DNA of 64,000 bases from Pseudomonas sp. MM211 (GCF_020386635.1 NZ_CP081942.1:3286001-3350000), one strand, 5' to 3'; counted from the stretch's first letter, positions 1-11,047 are shown. The notes: a model not told the origin generated them from the sequence alone. Program-made: numbers and translations.

Positions 1-56
1 TGCTCAAATCCAGGTCTGCCGGTAGGGTTGCCGCCTTGGCTAACCTGGCCACCTGA
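1..56 (+). CDS. possible 3' end of an upstream gene
   Basis: One frame is open from the window edge to a TGA at 54-56, giving 17 codons ending ...LANLAT. The stop lies 12 bases before the next start, as in an operon. The piece is too short to identify and may be chance. Confidence 0.25.
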   Translation, partial: LKSRSAGRVAALANLAT

Positions 57-68
57 TCAGGAAATCTC

Positions 69-1241
69 GTGAAACCCGTCTCTCGCGCTTTGTTGCTGTT
101 GGCTCTAGTGGCTGCAGCGGTGAATTTGCGCCCTGGCATTACCTCGCTGGCGCCCCTTATCGAACGCATCGCCCAGGAGCTGTCCCTGAGCCGAGGCTTT
201 ATCAGCCTCACCACCGCATTACCGGTATTGTGTATGGGCCTGCTGGCACCGCTTGCTCCACGTCTGGCGGTCAGGCTAGGGTTGGAGCGCACCCTTACGC
301 TGTGTCTTGGCGCGATCACCCTGGCGCTGGTGCTGCGCCTGATCGGTCACTCCAGTGTGATGCTGATCGGCAGCGCCGTGCTACTGGGCGCCGCTATTGC
401 GATTGCCGGGCCACTGCTGTCGGGGTTCATCAAGCGCCATTTCGTTGGGCGCATGGGGCAGGTGCTTGCCTGGTACTCACTGAGCATGGCTATCGGCGGT
501 GCGGTCGGTGTTGTGCTGACCACGCCGGCCACGCAGTTGTTCGCCGATGACTGGAGTTACGGCTTGGCTATCTGGGCGTTACCTGCCGCTCTGGCTGTGG
601 CGATCTGGTGCTACCTGCCCAAACAACAGGCCGAACCGCTGAGCCGTGAAGATGCCTCTGCCGGCTTGCCCTGGCGCGAACCGCGGGCATGGTTGATCAG
701 TGCCTACTTCGCCCTGCAGGCCGGTTTGTTTTATGCGATTGCGACCTGGACAGTGGCGCGCTATCAGGAAGCAGGCCTGTCAGCCGCTCATAGCAACACG
801 CTATTCAGCCTGGCAATGTTGATGGGCTTGCCAAGCTCCTTTCTGTTGCCGTGGCTGGTACAGCGGGTGAGCAATCACTATCTGCTGATGGTTGCTTGTG
901 GCTCGATGACACTGGTCAGCTTGAGCATGATCACCTTCCAGCCCACCTTTGTGCCTGAGCTCTGGGCGTTGACATTGGGTTTTGGCATGAGTGGTTCCTT
1001 CGCCCTGTCGCTGCTGTTGCCAATCTACGAGGCCGGCTCGCCCATGGCGGTAAGCCGCTGGACGGCCATGATGCAGGGCATGGGCTATAGCGTGGCGTGC
1101 CTGACGCCGTTGCTCACTGGCCTGGCGCGGGACATGGCCGGCACCTACAAGGTGCCTTTCATGGTACTGACCAGCATGGCAGTGGTGATGGTGCTGTTGG
1201 CCTGGTTGATGCGCAAAGGGCCACGCCGCGCCAGCACGTAG
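69..1241 (+). CDS. MFS transporter, CynX/NimT-like
   Basis: This 390-residue protein is hydrophobic throughout, with about 12 membrane segments and few charges outside the loops. The opening, NLRPGITSLAPLIERI followed by GLLAPLAPRLAVRLG, is typical of the CynX/NimT/YycB branch of the major facilitator superfamily, which includes cyanate and 2-nitroimidazole transporters. It should sit in the inner membrane and export or import a small organic anion or drug. The substrate cannot be read from sequence. The start is GTG at 69, preceded by AGGA at 60-63. Length matches the family. No lesion is seen. The downstream neighbour is about 230 bases away and unrelated. Confidence 0.8.
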   Translation: MKPVSRALLLLALVAAAVNLRPGITSLAPLIERIAQELSLSRGFISLTTALPVLCMGLLAPLAPRLAVRLGLERTLTLCLGAITLALVLRLIGHSSVMLIGSAVLLGAAIAIAGPLLSGFIKRHFVGRMGQVLAWYSLSMAIGGAVGVVLTTPATQLFADDWSYGLAIWALPAALAVAIWCYLPKQQAEPLSREDASAGLPWREPRAWLISAYFALQAGLFYAIATWTVARYQEAGLSAAHSNTLFSLAMLMGLPSSFLLPWLVQRVSNHYLLMVACGSMTLVSLSMITFQPTFVPELWALTLGFGMSGSFALSLLLPIYEAGSPMAVSRWTAMMQGMGYSVACLTPLLTGLARDMAGTYKVPFMVLTSMAVVMVLLAWLMRKGPRRAST

Positions 1242-1472
1242 AAACTGTTTGAGCGCGCTCGGAATCAGGTGTGGCAGGAGCGTCGACCCTTTTGCGATGC
1301 GATAGCGGCCATCTCGCAGCATCCATGGTGCTACCAGCAATCGTCGTGGCGCACAGCTACAGAAGCCTCGCACTTACCGCTAAGACCGATTACAGCGCGC
1401 TTACTGGCTCTCAGAGTTTCCCTGAACTGCCCGGTATGATAGAAGGCAGCCAGTTTTTTGCGGAGTGACCCC

Positions 1473-1901
1473 GTGGAATCGGAATCCATCGTCTATGGCA
1501 GCATTCGTGACTGGCCGTCGGACAGCCCATCAGAGAGCCGCTTGCGGCGACTGCTCAACCATCAGGTGCTCGAAGCCTTGCCTGTTGGCGATGCCTGGCC
1601 ATTCCTCGGTCGCGAGATGTTTTCCTGCTGCCAGCGGCCGGGCAGCGGCTTGTACCAGACCCAGGTCATCCACTTTGGCGCGAGCTACCAGACCATCGAG
1701 TACGAATGGAAACTCTGGGTCGCCGAGTTCGAAGGCCTACTCAAACGCCTTTACTGGGCCAGTGCCGTGGTGCACCTGGAGACCGAGCTGAACGGTACCC
1801 ACACCTTTCGCTGGGAGTCGGACACCGGTTTGCACAGCCCTCACGATGGCGGCTTGCGCGTGCGTTGCGCCTGGGAAAGAGAAGGTGGCCTGCGCGGCTA
1901 A
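1473..1901 (+). CDS. conserved hypothetical protein
   Basis: A 142-residue soluble protein rich in Trp and Glu. I do not recognise a domain. It has no signal peptide or membrane segment. A TTG at 1458 would also open the frame, but GTG at 1473 is the better start: GGAG at 1462-1465 sits seven bases before it and the protein then begins MESESIVYGSIRDW. Codon choice looks native to a GC-rich Pseudomonas. The 230 bases upstream contain degenerate GGAGCGTCGACC-type REP remnants. Function is unknown. Confidence 0.6.
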   Translation: MESESIVYGSIRDWPSDSPSESRLRRLLNHQVLEALPVGDAWPFLGREMFSCCQRPGSGLYQTQVIHFGASYQTIEYEWKLWVAEFEGLLKRLYWASAVVHLETELNGTHTFRWESDTGLHSPHDGGLRVRCAWEREGGLRG

Positions 1902-1960
1902 CCGCCTTGTAGCGCGTAGCTCCCGGCGCGAAAACGATTGTAGCTATTCCACAACCGTGG

Positions 1961-2200
1961 CTATTCCTCATCTTCTATCAGCCATTCCTTTGGCACATCG
2001 CGTTTAAGTGCCAACTGGCATTGTTGGCTCTCCGGGTCGAAAACGATCACCGCTTCGCCTTTATCCAGCGCACGACGAACGCGGGCAATACGTGTTTCCA
2101 GCGGTGTTTCGTCGCCATTGTCAGTGCCATCGCGCGTGACGAAGTCCTCGATCAGGCGGGTTAGGGTCTCTGCCTCGAGCAGGTGGGCGGGAATCAGCAC
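1961..2200 (-). CDS. YheU family protein (UPF0270)
   Basis: A 79-residue acidic protein matching the YheU/UPF0270 family. Seen directly are LIPAHLLEAETLTRLIEDF, then the RDGTDNGDETPLETR block and EAVIVFDPESQQCQL, all family signatures. I chose GTG at 2200 as the start because AGGAG lies just upstream on the minus strand and the family begins with (M)LIP. A longer reading from 2239 adds 13 residues that the family does not have. The function of YheU is not established. It is transcribed away from ihfB. Confidence 0.85.
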   Translation of the reverse strand: MLIPAHLLEAETLTRLIEDFVTRDGTDNGDETPLETRIARVRRALDKGEAVIVFDPESQQCQLALKRDVPKEWLIEDEE

Positions 2201-2518
2201 GGTTTTCTCCTGAGGCGCTCTCGGGCCTTTGACCAGCATATGCGTTAGCTGTTTTGGACGGCGCTTCTGAGGTTTTGATCACCTCTTTCGCGCGTTCGTA
2301 AGCCGGGCAGGGTACGCATATCCTCAACAAACTACCCGACAAAGCAACATTCCAACCCAGACAACGACTTACGCTCATCTGCCGGAATCCGTCCTGGCTA
2401 TTTCAGGAACCCAAGCACATTTTCCGGATTGGTGGTTTTTTAGACTGTTCAAAAGCTGATCAGCGTGCTAAAACCGTTCCATCGAGTGACATAGCCGCTT
2501 GAAAACGAAGGGAAAAGT
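2201..2518. other. intergenic region upstream of ihfB, no gene seen
   Basis: This 318-base stretch between the divergent yheU and ihfB genes has no convincing coding frame. It must hold the ihfB promoter and the start of yheU. A weak sigma-70-like pair (TTCAAA near 2450, TAAAAC about 15 bases later) is visible but is not strong. In P. aeruginosa the gene upstream of ihfB is rpsA, which is absent here. Confidence 0.5.
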
Positions 2519-2806
2519 ATGACCAAGTCGGAGCTGATCGAAAGAATCGTCACCCACCAAGGACAACTTTCAAACAAAGATGTCGAGTTAGCCATCAAAA
2601 CCATGCTGGAACAGATGTCCCAGGCGCTGGCGACTGGCGATCGCATCGAGATCCGTGGCTTTGGTAGTTTCTCTCTTCACTATCGGGCGCCACGTGTAGG
2701 TCGTAACCCGAAAACCGGCCAATCCGTTCGTCTGGATGGCAAGTTCGTTCCGCACTTCAAGCCTGGCAAGGAACTGCGCGACCGAGTGAACGAAGAAGAG
2801 GAATGA
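2519..2806 (+). CDS. ihfB: integration host factor subunit beta
   Basis: A 95-residue DNA-bending protein that dimerises with IhfA and shapes promoters, recombination sites and nucleoid DNA. The sequence [11 protein letters not shown], the arm region [22 protein letters not shown] and the tail [13 protein letters not shown] are nearly identical to P. aeruginosa IhfB. The start ATG follows GAAGGGAAA. In Pseudomonas this gene marks one edge of the O-antigen locus, with wbpM at the other. Here a chemoreceptor and a nuclease gene lie between ihfB and the first wbp gene, where wzz normally sits. Confidence 0.97.
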   Translation: MTKSELIERIVTHQGQLSNKDVELAIKTMLEQMSQALATGDRIEIRGFGSFSLHYRAPRVGRNPKTGQSVRLDGKFVPHFKPGKELRDRVNEEEE

Positions 2807-3054
2807 CGATTTACCCGGTATCGCTCTAGCCCGGCTCTTTCAGCGTATCCCGCATATCATCCCGCCTCAAAGCCATCCTGTGCTTGGATTGGCTACGCCG
2901 TTAGCTCGCAATGAGCCAAGGCGCCTCAGATCTAACTCCCCAATAATAAAGCGCCATACCGCCCTACAGTCGCCTGTGGCTTAGCCGATACTGGTGACGA
3001 TGCCAGCGCGTAACTTGCGATCGCAGCTCACCCTTCCTATCTACAGGTTTGCAT

Positions 3055-4695
3055 ATGAACTGGTTCTACGACGCCAAGCTCGCGTCCAAGCTGTACCTGG
3101 CATTCGCCCTCTGCGCCACCATCACTCTGGTTGTTGGCGCGGTAGGCAGTCAGGGGATCGGCTCACTGTCCTCCAGCCTGCAGCTGGTTTTCTCCAATAA
3201 CCTCGTGTCCGTCGCCAAGACCGCCGAGGCTCGTTCCAACGCCGTAGCCCAGAACCGTGACCTGTATCGCTTGCTCGATGCGGCCACGGCGGGTGCGCCG
3301 CAATCGGAGCGCGCCGCCATCCTCAGCTCCATGAAGGAGAATCAACAAACCAGCGAGCGTGCCTTTGCTACATACCGCGCCACGCCTCTGGCAGACGATG
3401 AACGCGCCGCTGGCGACCAGATGGAAAAGGACTGGCCAGCCTATCAGGCACTCATCGAGCGCTCGCTGGGCCTCATCGAACGGGGGGATTTCGATGCGGC
3501 CAGGCTGCTGATTGCTGGCGAAGTCCATCAGGCCTATCGCACGGTCATCGACGAAATGGGCATCATGGTGGAGTCCAATAACCGTCAGATCGGTGAGGGT
3601 GCCGAAGATGCTCGGCAGAGGGAAGCGGCCGCCAAGCTCAATCTGTACATTGGTATCGGCCTGGCGTTTCTTGCCGCCTTCCTGCTGGGAATGTTCATCA
3701 GCCGGGTGATCAGTGCGCCTATCACCTTGGCGGTGCGCAACGCCGAGCATATCGCCGGTGGCGATCTGACCCACACCATCGCCAGCGGTCATCGAGACGA
3801 GGTCGGCCAGTTGCTGACAGCGCTCGGTGCCATGCAGGGCGGCCTCAAAGGCACCATTCAGCAGATCGCCAGCGCAGCCGATCAGCTGGCTTCTGCTGCG
3901 GAAGAGCTCAACGTGGTGACCGAGGAAAGCAGCCGTGGGTTGGTTCGCCAGAACGATGAAATCCAGCTTGCCGCCACAGCAGTGACCGAAATGAGCGCGG
4001 CGGTCGAGGAAGTGGCGCGCAATGCCACCTCGACCTCCGAAGCGTCCAGGCAGACCAGCCAGGAGGCCGCGAGCGGTCGCGATCAGGCGCGCGAGGCGGT
4101 CAAGGCGATCACCAGCGTAAACAGCGAGATTGGCCATTCGACCGTTATCGTCGACGAGCTGGCTGGTAGCGTGCGTGATATCGCCAAGGTGCTCGATGTC
4201 ATCCGCGGTATTGCCGAACAGACCAACCTGCTGGCCCTCAACGCAGCTATCGAAGCCGCCCGTGCAGGCGAGCAGGGACGCGGCTTTGCGGTGGTGGCTG
4301 ACGAAGTGAGGGCACTGGCTGCCCGCACTCAGGCGTCCACCGGTGAAATCGAATCGATGATCACCAGCGTACAGGCGCGCGCCGATGATGCCGTCAAGGC
4401 CATGGGCAACAGTAGAACCCTGGCCAACAGCACCCAGGAGCTGGCCAAGGCCACCGGTGAGTCCTTGGAGCGAATCGCCCACAACATTGCCGAGATCAAC
4501 GACCGCAACATGCTGATCGCCACGGCATCCGAAGAGCAGGCCAATGTCGCGCGGGAAGTGGATCGCAACCTGGTAAACATCCAGGATTTGTCGACCCAGA
4601 CTTCTGCAGGGGCCCACCAGACCAGCGCCTCCAGCCAGGAGCTGTCGCGCCTGGCCATCTCGTTCAACAACCTGGTGAGCACCTTCAAACTATAA
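3055..4695 (+). CDS. methyl-accepting chemotaxis protein
   Basis: A 546-residue chemoreceptor. The order is: first membrane helix near residues 11-31, a periplasmic helical sensor of the four-helix-bundle type to about 190, second membrane helix about 195-216 (GIGLAFLAAFLLGMFIS), a HAMP domain to about 270, then a long coiled-coil signalling domain. The conserved hairpin tip, with EQTNLLALNAAIEAARAGE and GRGFAVVADEVRALA, falls near residues 388-422. It would pass ligand signals to CheW/CheA. I use ATG at 3055 rather than TTG at 3049 because AGG at 3045-3047 is well spaced to it. There is no CheB/R-binding pentapeptide at the C terminus. The ligand is unknown. Confidence 0.92.
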   Translation: MNWFYDAKLASKLYLAFALCATITLVVGAVGSQGIGSLSSSLQLVFSNNLVSVAKTAEARSNAVAQNRDLYRLLDAATAGAPQSERAAILSSMKENQQTSERAFATYRATPLADDERAAGDQMEKDWPAYQALIERSLGLIERGDFDAARLLIAGEVHQAYRTVIDEMGIMVESNNRQIGEGAEDARQREAAAKLNLYIGIGLAFLAAFLLGMFISRVISAPITLAVRNAEHIAGGDLTHTIASGHRDEVGQLLTALGAMQGGLKGTIQQIASAADQLASAAEELNVVTEESSRGLVRQNDEIQLAATAVTEMSAAVEEVARNATSTSEASRQTSQEAASGRDQAREAVKAITSVNSEIGHSTVIVDELAGSVRDIAKVLDVIRGIAEQTNLLALNAAIEAARAGEQGRGFAVVADEVRALAARTQASTGEIESMITSVQARADDAVKAMGNSRTLANSTQELAKATGESLERIAHNIAEINDRNMLIATASEEQANVAREVDRNLVNIQDLSTQTSAGAHQTSASSQELSRLAISFNNLVSTFKL

Positions 4696-4757
4696 GGCCT
4701 TCACAAACCAGGGCGATTGGGAGCAGGAGGCTGCCGATCGTCCTGGCACTCGCCTTC

Positions 4758-4790
4758 GTAGCCTGGGTTGAGCGTAGCGATACCCAGGAA
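4758..4790. repeat. GTAGCCTGGGT-type palindrome
   Basis: An inverted repeat, CCTGGGT at 4762-4768 paired with ACCCAGG at 4782-4788, lies between the chemoreceptor and the nuclease gene. Related copies occur at about 40985-41020 and twice inside the array near 58 kb. It is a dispersed intergenic palindrome distinct from the GTAGGAGC REP family. The rest of 4696-4951 shows no gene. Confidence 0.65.
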
Positions 4791-4951
4791 CGCTTTCTGC
4801 GGCAACTCAGTACATAGGTGCTGAGACGATATCCATCCGCGCTCCAGATACACCCATCAGCAGATGTTTCGCAGCACTTCCTATAGCGCGCTTCATATCG
4901 CATCATTCTGCTTTCCAGGAATTCACCCACCAAAAGTTAAAGGATTAACTG

Positions 4952-6457
4952 ATGGACTATCCGCACATCACCCACCATGGCGCCCAAGACGGCGTCACTG
5001 GTTCCTGCCATCAGTTGCATATGGCGGCGAACAGCAGCGTTCTCATCGACTGCGGCCTTTTCCAGGGTGCTGACGCGTCTGCCGACGGCGCTCGAGCCGA
5101 TCATCAGATAATCGACTTCCCTCTGGATGGCATTCGCGCACTGATCGTTACCCATGTGCACGCCGACCACGTAGGGCGCATTCCCTATCTGCTCGCCGCC
5201 GGCTTCAAGGGGCCGATCCTCTGTAGCGAGCCTTCGGCGAAACTGCTGCCCATCGTGCTCGAAGACGCATTCAAGCTGACTTTCAGCCGTGATCAGAAGC
5301 AGGTCGAGCGCTATATAAAGGAAGTGCAGCAGCGAATCATCGCACTGCCCTACAACCACTGGTTCACTCTGCACGATAGCGATGGGCTGGCTAGCAAGGT
5401 ACGCCTGCAGCGCGCCGCCCATATGCTTGGTTCCGCCTATGTCGAGGTCGATCTGCAGTACGACCCGGGCGAGCCCAGCAAGCGCATCGTCTTCTCCGGC
5501 GATCTCGGTGCCCCCGGCGCCCCGATCCTCAAGCCCTGTATACCGCCACGCCGTGCCGACATCCTGCTATTGGAGAGCACCTACGGCGATCGCTTGCACG
5601 AAGACCGCAGTACACGCCGTCAACGCCTGGAACAGGTCATCGAACATGCCCTGGCCAATAAAGGCACCGTGCTGATTCCTGCTTTCAGCGTTGGGCGCAC
5701 GCAAGAACTGCTCTACGAGCTGGAAGACATCATCCACAGCAAGAAACTGGACAATCCAGCCGTTTCACAGACACCTGTGGGAGCGGGCCATGCCCGCGAA
5801 GCTTTCAAAACTGCACCAAATGACCCTGCTGAAATCGCCTGGCCAAGCCTGCCCATCATCCTGGATTCCCCCCTGGCCAGCCGCTTCACTCAGGCCTACC
5901 GCGAACTGAAAGACCATTGGAACGACGAAGCCCAGGCCCGTGTGCAGTCCGGCAGAAGGCCGCTGGCGTTTGATCAGCTGATTACTATCGACAGCCACGC
6001 CGACCATCAGAAGATCCTCAACCACTTGGTAAGCAGCGCCAGGCCATCCATCGTCATCGCCGGCAACGGCATGTGCTCCAGCGGTCGCATCGTCAATTAC
6101 CTAAAAGCCATGCTGGGTGACCCCCGGCACGACGTGCTGTTCGTCGGTTACCAGGCCAGGGGAACACCTGGCCATGTGATTCAGCGCTTTGGCCCGCGCA
6201 ACGGCTACGTGGAATTCGACGGCCAGCGCTATGAAATTCGTGCCGGTGTGCACAGCATTGGCGGGTATTCGGCGCATGCTGATCAGGCGGGATTGGTGAG
6301 CTTTGTGACAGGGATGGAGGAGTGGCCGGGAGAGATTCGGTTGGTGCATGGGGAGGCGGGGGCTAAGGCTGATCTGGCTAGGGCGCTGGAGGAGCGCTAC
6401 GTGAGGCGACGTCTGAGTGTGGATGTGAAATTCAACATGGCTGGAGCCGCTCTCTGA
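4952..6457 (+). CDS. beta-CASP metallo-beta-lactamase ribonuclease-like protein
   Basis: A 501-residue protein of the MBL-fold family with beta-CASP and RMMBL regions (YsgA/CPSF-like, related to RNA 3'-end processing nucleases). Metal ligands are visible in THVHADH (H68, H70, D72, H73), AAHMLGSA and SGDLG. Also present are ESTYGDR, IPAFSVGRTQELL, the beta-CASP motif AGNGMCSSGR and the late GGYSAHADQ. It probably cuts RNA in the cytoplasm. The start ATG follows AAAGGA. The odd part is between the helix ELEDIIHSKKL and PIILDSPLASRF: about 30 extra residues there, including TPVGAGHAREAF, are the translation of a REP palindrome. The frame is kept, so the protein may still fold. Confidence 0.88.
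   Translation: MDYPHITHHGAQDGVTGSCHQLHMAANSSVLIDCGLFQGADASADGARADHQIIDFPLDGIRALIVTHVHADHVGRIPYLLAAGFKGPILCSEPSAKLLPIVLEDAFKLTFSRDQKQVERYIKEVQQRIIALPYNHWFTLHDSDGLASKVRLQRAAHMLGSAYVEVDLQYDPGEPSKRIVFSGDLGAPGAPILKPCIPPRRADILLLESTYGDRLHEDRSTRRQRLEQVIEHALANKGTVLIPAFSVGRTQELLYELEDIIHSKKLDNPAVSQTPVGAGHAREAFKTAPNDPAEIAWPSLPIILDSPLASRFTQAYRELKDHWNDEAQARVQSGRRPLAFDQLITIDSHADHQKILNHLVSSARPSIVIAGNGMCSSGRIVNYLKAMLGDPRHDVLFVGYQARGTPGHVIQRFGPRNGYVEFDGQRYEIRAGVHSIGGYSAHADQAGLVSFVTGMEEWPGEIRLVHGEAGAKADLARALEERYVRRRLSVDVKFNMAGAAL
5774..5801. repeat. REP palindrome inserted in frame inside a coding gene
   Basis: CCTGTGGGAGC is followed by a 6-bp stem GCGGGC (5783-5788), loop CAT, and GCCCGC (5792-5797), then GAAG. 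This is the P. putida-style REP core. It lies within the metallo-beta-lactamase gene and is read through in frame as VGAGHARE. Confidence 0.85.
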
Positions 6458-6765
6458 GTGGGGAGCAAGGCTGGTGTGACGGATTTGGATGATGAGGCTT
6501 TGGGAGCCAGGTGTCAGGAGCGACAATACTTGTCTATCAAAAAGGGTTGCTTGGGGCGGTGGCTAGCATGAGAGAATTGCCCGATGAAATGTGCCCTGCT
6601 GCACGGACACCAGGCAATGTCTCCCGAGATCGCTTGAGATGAGTTCGTATTTGCATGATTGCTCACTCGATATTGACCGCTTTACCTATATAGGCTTCAG
6701 CTTCTCCGCTGATATTTATTTTGACTTAACTAGCCAGCGCTATTTGTTGGTGTTTGAGAGTAGAT
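6458..6765 (+). promoter_or_regulatory. leader region of the O-antigen operon with an ops-like motif
   Basis: This 308-base AT-rich gap precedes wbpA and holds no gene. At 6553-6570 it reads GGGGCGGTGGCTAGCATG, which resembles the ops/JUMPstart core GGCGGTAGCGTG used by RfaH-type antiterminators ahead of long polysaccharide operons. The match is imperfect, with extra bases between GGCGGTG and TAGCATG. TTGACT at 6721-6726 could be a -35 box but has no good -10. The call of a leader is from position, and the ops assignment is tentative. Confidence 0.35.
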
Positions 6766-9047
<2,282 letters not shown>

Positions 9048-9054
9048 GGCAGGT

Positions 9055-9638
9055 ATGAATTATCAGGTTCATCCCTCGGCAATCGTCGATGACGGTGCGC
9101 AGATCGGCGATGGTTCGCGAGTTTGGCATTTCGTACATGTGTGCGCGGGTGCGCGTATTGGCAAAGGTGTATCCCTCGGGCAGAACGTCTTCGTTGGCAA
9201 CAAAGTGCTAATAGGAGATAACTGCAAGATCCAGAACAATGTCTCGGTCTACGACAACGTTACCTTGGAGGAGGGCGTGTTTTGTGGTCGAGCATGGTCT
9301 TCACCAACGTCTATAACCCGCGTTCGCTTATCGAGCGCAAGAATGAATACCGTGACACTCTGGTGAGGAAGGGCGCCACATTGGGAGCCAACTGCACCAT
9401 CGTTTGTGGTGTGACAGTGGGTGAGTTCGCTTTCGTCGGCGCCGGTGCGGTCATCAACAAGGATGTGCCAGCATACGCATTGATGGTGGGCGTGCCTGCG
9501 CGGCAGATCGGTTGGATGAGCGAGTTTGGTGAACAGTTGGATTTACCTTTGACGGGGGACGGTAGTGCTCCATGCATCCATACCGCCGCTTGTTACGTGC
9601 TGCGCGGCAATTTACTAAGCAAGGAGAGTGCGGCGTGA
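9055..9638 (+). pseudogene. wbpD: WbpD N-acetyltransferase, single-base frameshift
   Basis: WbpD transfers acetyl from acetyl-CoA to the 3-amino group of UDP-GlcNAc3NA. Codons from ATG 9055 (after AGG) give [20 protein letters not shown] and left-handed beta-helix hexapeptide repeats as far as GVFCG. The frame then breaks at 9288-9289. Homologs continue with [14 protein letters not shown], which is found intact one frame over from 9291 to the stop at 9638. GGTCCGAGC has become GGTCGAGC, so one C is missing. Restoring it gives 194 residues, the normal length. The rest shows no decay, so this is either recent or a sequencing error. Its stop overlaps the wbpE start. Confidence 0.88.
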
Positions 9639-10772
9639 TCGAATTTATAGACCTCAAAACGCAACAAGCACTGATCAAGGATAAGATTGATGCTGGTATC
9701 CAGCGCGTGCTCGCTCATGGTCAATATATCCTTGGGCCTGAAGTCTCCGAGCTTGAAGAAAAGCTTGCTGCGTTCGTAGGGGCGAAGTACTGCATCACCG
9801 TAGCTAACGGCACCGACGCGTTGCAGATTGCTCAGATGGCTCTGGGGATAGGTCCCTGGTGATGAGGTAATTACGCCTGGCTTTACCTATATTGCGACGG
9901 CTGAAACCGTAGCATTATTAGGTGCCAAGCCCGTTTACGTCGACGTCGACCCGCGTACCTATAATCTAGATCCAGCTTTGCTGGAGGCCGCGATTACGCC
10001 TCGTACCAAAGCCATCATTCCGGTTTCCTTATACGGCCAGTGTGCGGACTATGATGCGATCAATGCGATTGCAGCCAAGCACGGCATTCCGGTTATCGAA
10101 GATGCTGCACAGAGCTTTGGCGCGACTTACAAAGGGAGGCGCTCCTGCAACCTGACGACTATCGCGTGCACAAGTTTTTTCCCGAGTAAGCCACTAGGCT
10201 GCTATGGAGATGGCGGTGCGATCTTCACTAGCGATGACGAGTTGGCCGTTGTTATGCGTCAGATTGCCAGGCACGGCCAGGATCGCCGCTATCATCATAT
10301 TCGAGTTGGTGTGAACAGTAGGCTGGATACGCTTCAGGCAGCAATTCTTCTGCCCAAGCTGGAGATTTTTCCACGTGAGCTAGAGGAGCGCCAGGCTGTA
10401 GCCCGTCGCTATCGCGAGCTTATGTCGGCCACGGAAAACACAGAAGCGACAGATGGTTCTCGGAATGATCTTTCCGTGTCGTTGCGTGGTCGAAAAATGA
10501 TTATGCCCTTCGTCGAAGATCACAATCGCAGCGCCTGGGCTCAATTTACCATTCAGGTTGAAAGCCGCGATGCATTGCAAATGGTGCTTAAGGAGCAAGG
10601 TATTCCCACTGCAGTTCACTATCCACGACCACTCAACAAACAGCCTGCGGTGGCCGATCTTCATGCCCAACTACCTATCGGTGATGCCATTGCTGAGCGC
10701 GTCATGAGTCTACCCATGCATCCATACATGACAGGCACTGATGTTCTGGCAGTAGTGGAGGCAATCCACTAG
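9635..10772 (+). pseudogene. wbpE: WbpE aminotransferase, single-base frameshift
   Basis: WbpE is the PLP- and glutamate-dependent transaminase that makes UDP-GlcNAc3NA. The start is GTG at 9635, overlapping the wbpD stop, and gives MIEFIDLKTQQ. The frame holds to ALGIG, then an extra base at 9854-9857 (GGTCCCTGG for GGTCCNGG) causes early stops. The other frame continues with DEVITPGFTYIATAE, the PLP lysine motif FFPSKPLGCYGDGG and the C terminus. Without the extra base it is 378 residues, about 20 longer than P. aeruginosa WbpE. The surplus is a repeat insertion at 10429-10489. Both halves are otherwise well conserved. Confidence 0.88.
10429..10489. repeat. palindromic element inserted in frame in wbpE
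   Basis: The ends are an imperfect inverted repeat: CCACGGAAAACACAGAAG on the left, and on the right the complement of CCACGCAACGACACGGAAAG. It encodes about 20 residues (TENTEATDGSRNDLSVSLRG) that lie between ARRYRELMSA and MPFVEDHNRSAWAQF, where WbpE homologs have only a short loop. Confidence 0.6.
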
Positions 10773-11047
10773 CAGCCATACTCAATATACGAAATCAGAG
10801 AGTATTATGAGCATTGATCTACTGGATTTGGCGGCTCACCAGTTATCAGCGTGGTCATCAAAGCTAGTATCAGTCGCCGGGTGGGGGCGCAAGCCGCAAG
10901 CACAGCGATCTTGAATAAGCGTTCGAATTTTTCTTCGAGCCAATATGTAATCTGGCGAAGGACTACATTAATGATCCAGTTAATCCGAATATTACCGCTT
11001 TGGGCGATCTTATTCGCAGTGTTATTTGGCATGAAGAAAAATATTCG
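10773..11047. other. gap between wbpE and the acyltransferase gene
   Basis: Short open frames occur here, such as MSIDLLDLAAHQLSAWSS from 10807 and DYINDPVNPNITALGDL running into the next start. None reaches a recognisable length or family. It may be the remnant of a lost gene or an AT-rich leader. Confidence 0.3.

Noticed and set aside
2121..2378. Minus-strand frame upstream of yheU
   Set aside because: Overlaps the yheU start in another frame and has no recognisable domain.
3163..4617. Long antisense reading frame opposite the chemoreceptor gene
   Set aside because: It mirrors the codon pattern of a high-GC gene, has no family match, and the sense frame is an unmistakable chemoreceptor.
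9572..10772. Two separate genes for the wbpE halves
   Set aside because: The two parts align end to end with one aminotransferase and are joined by removing a single base.
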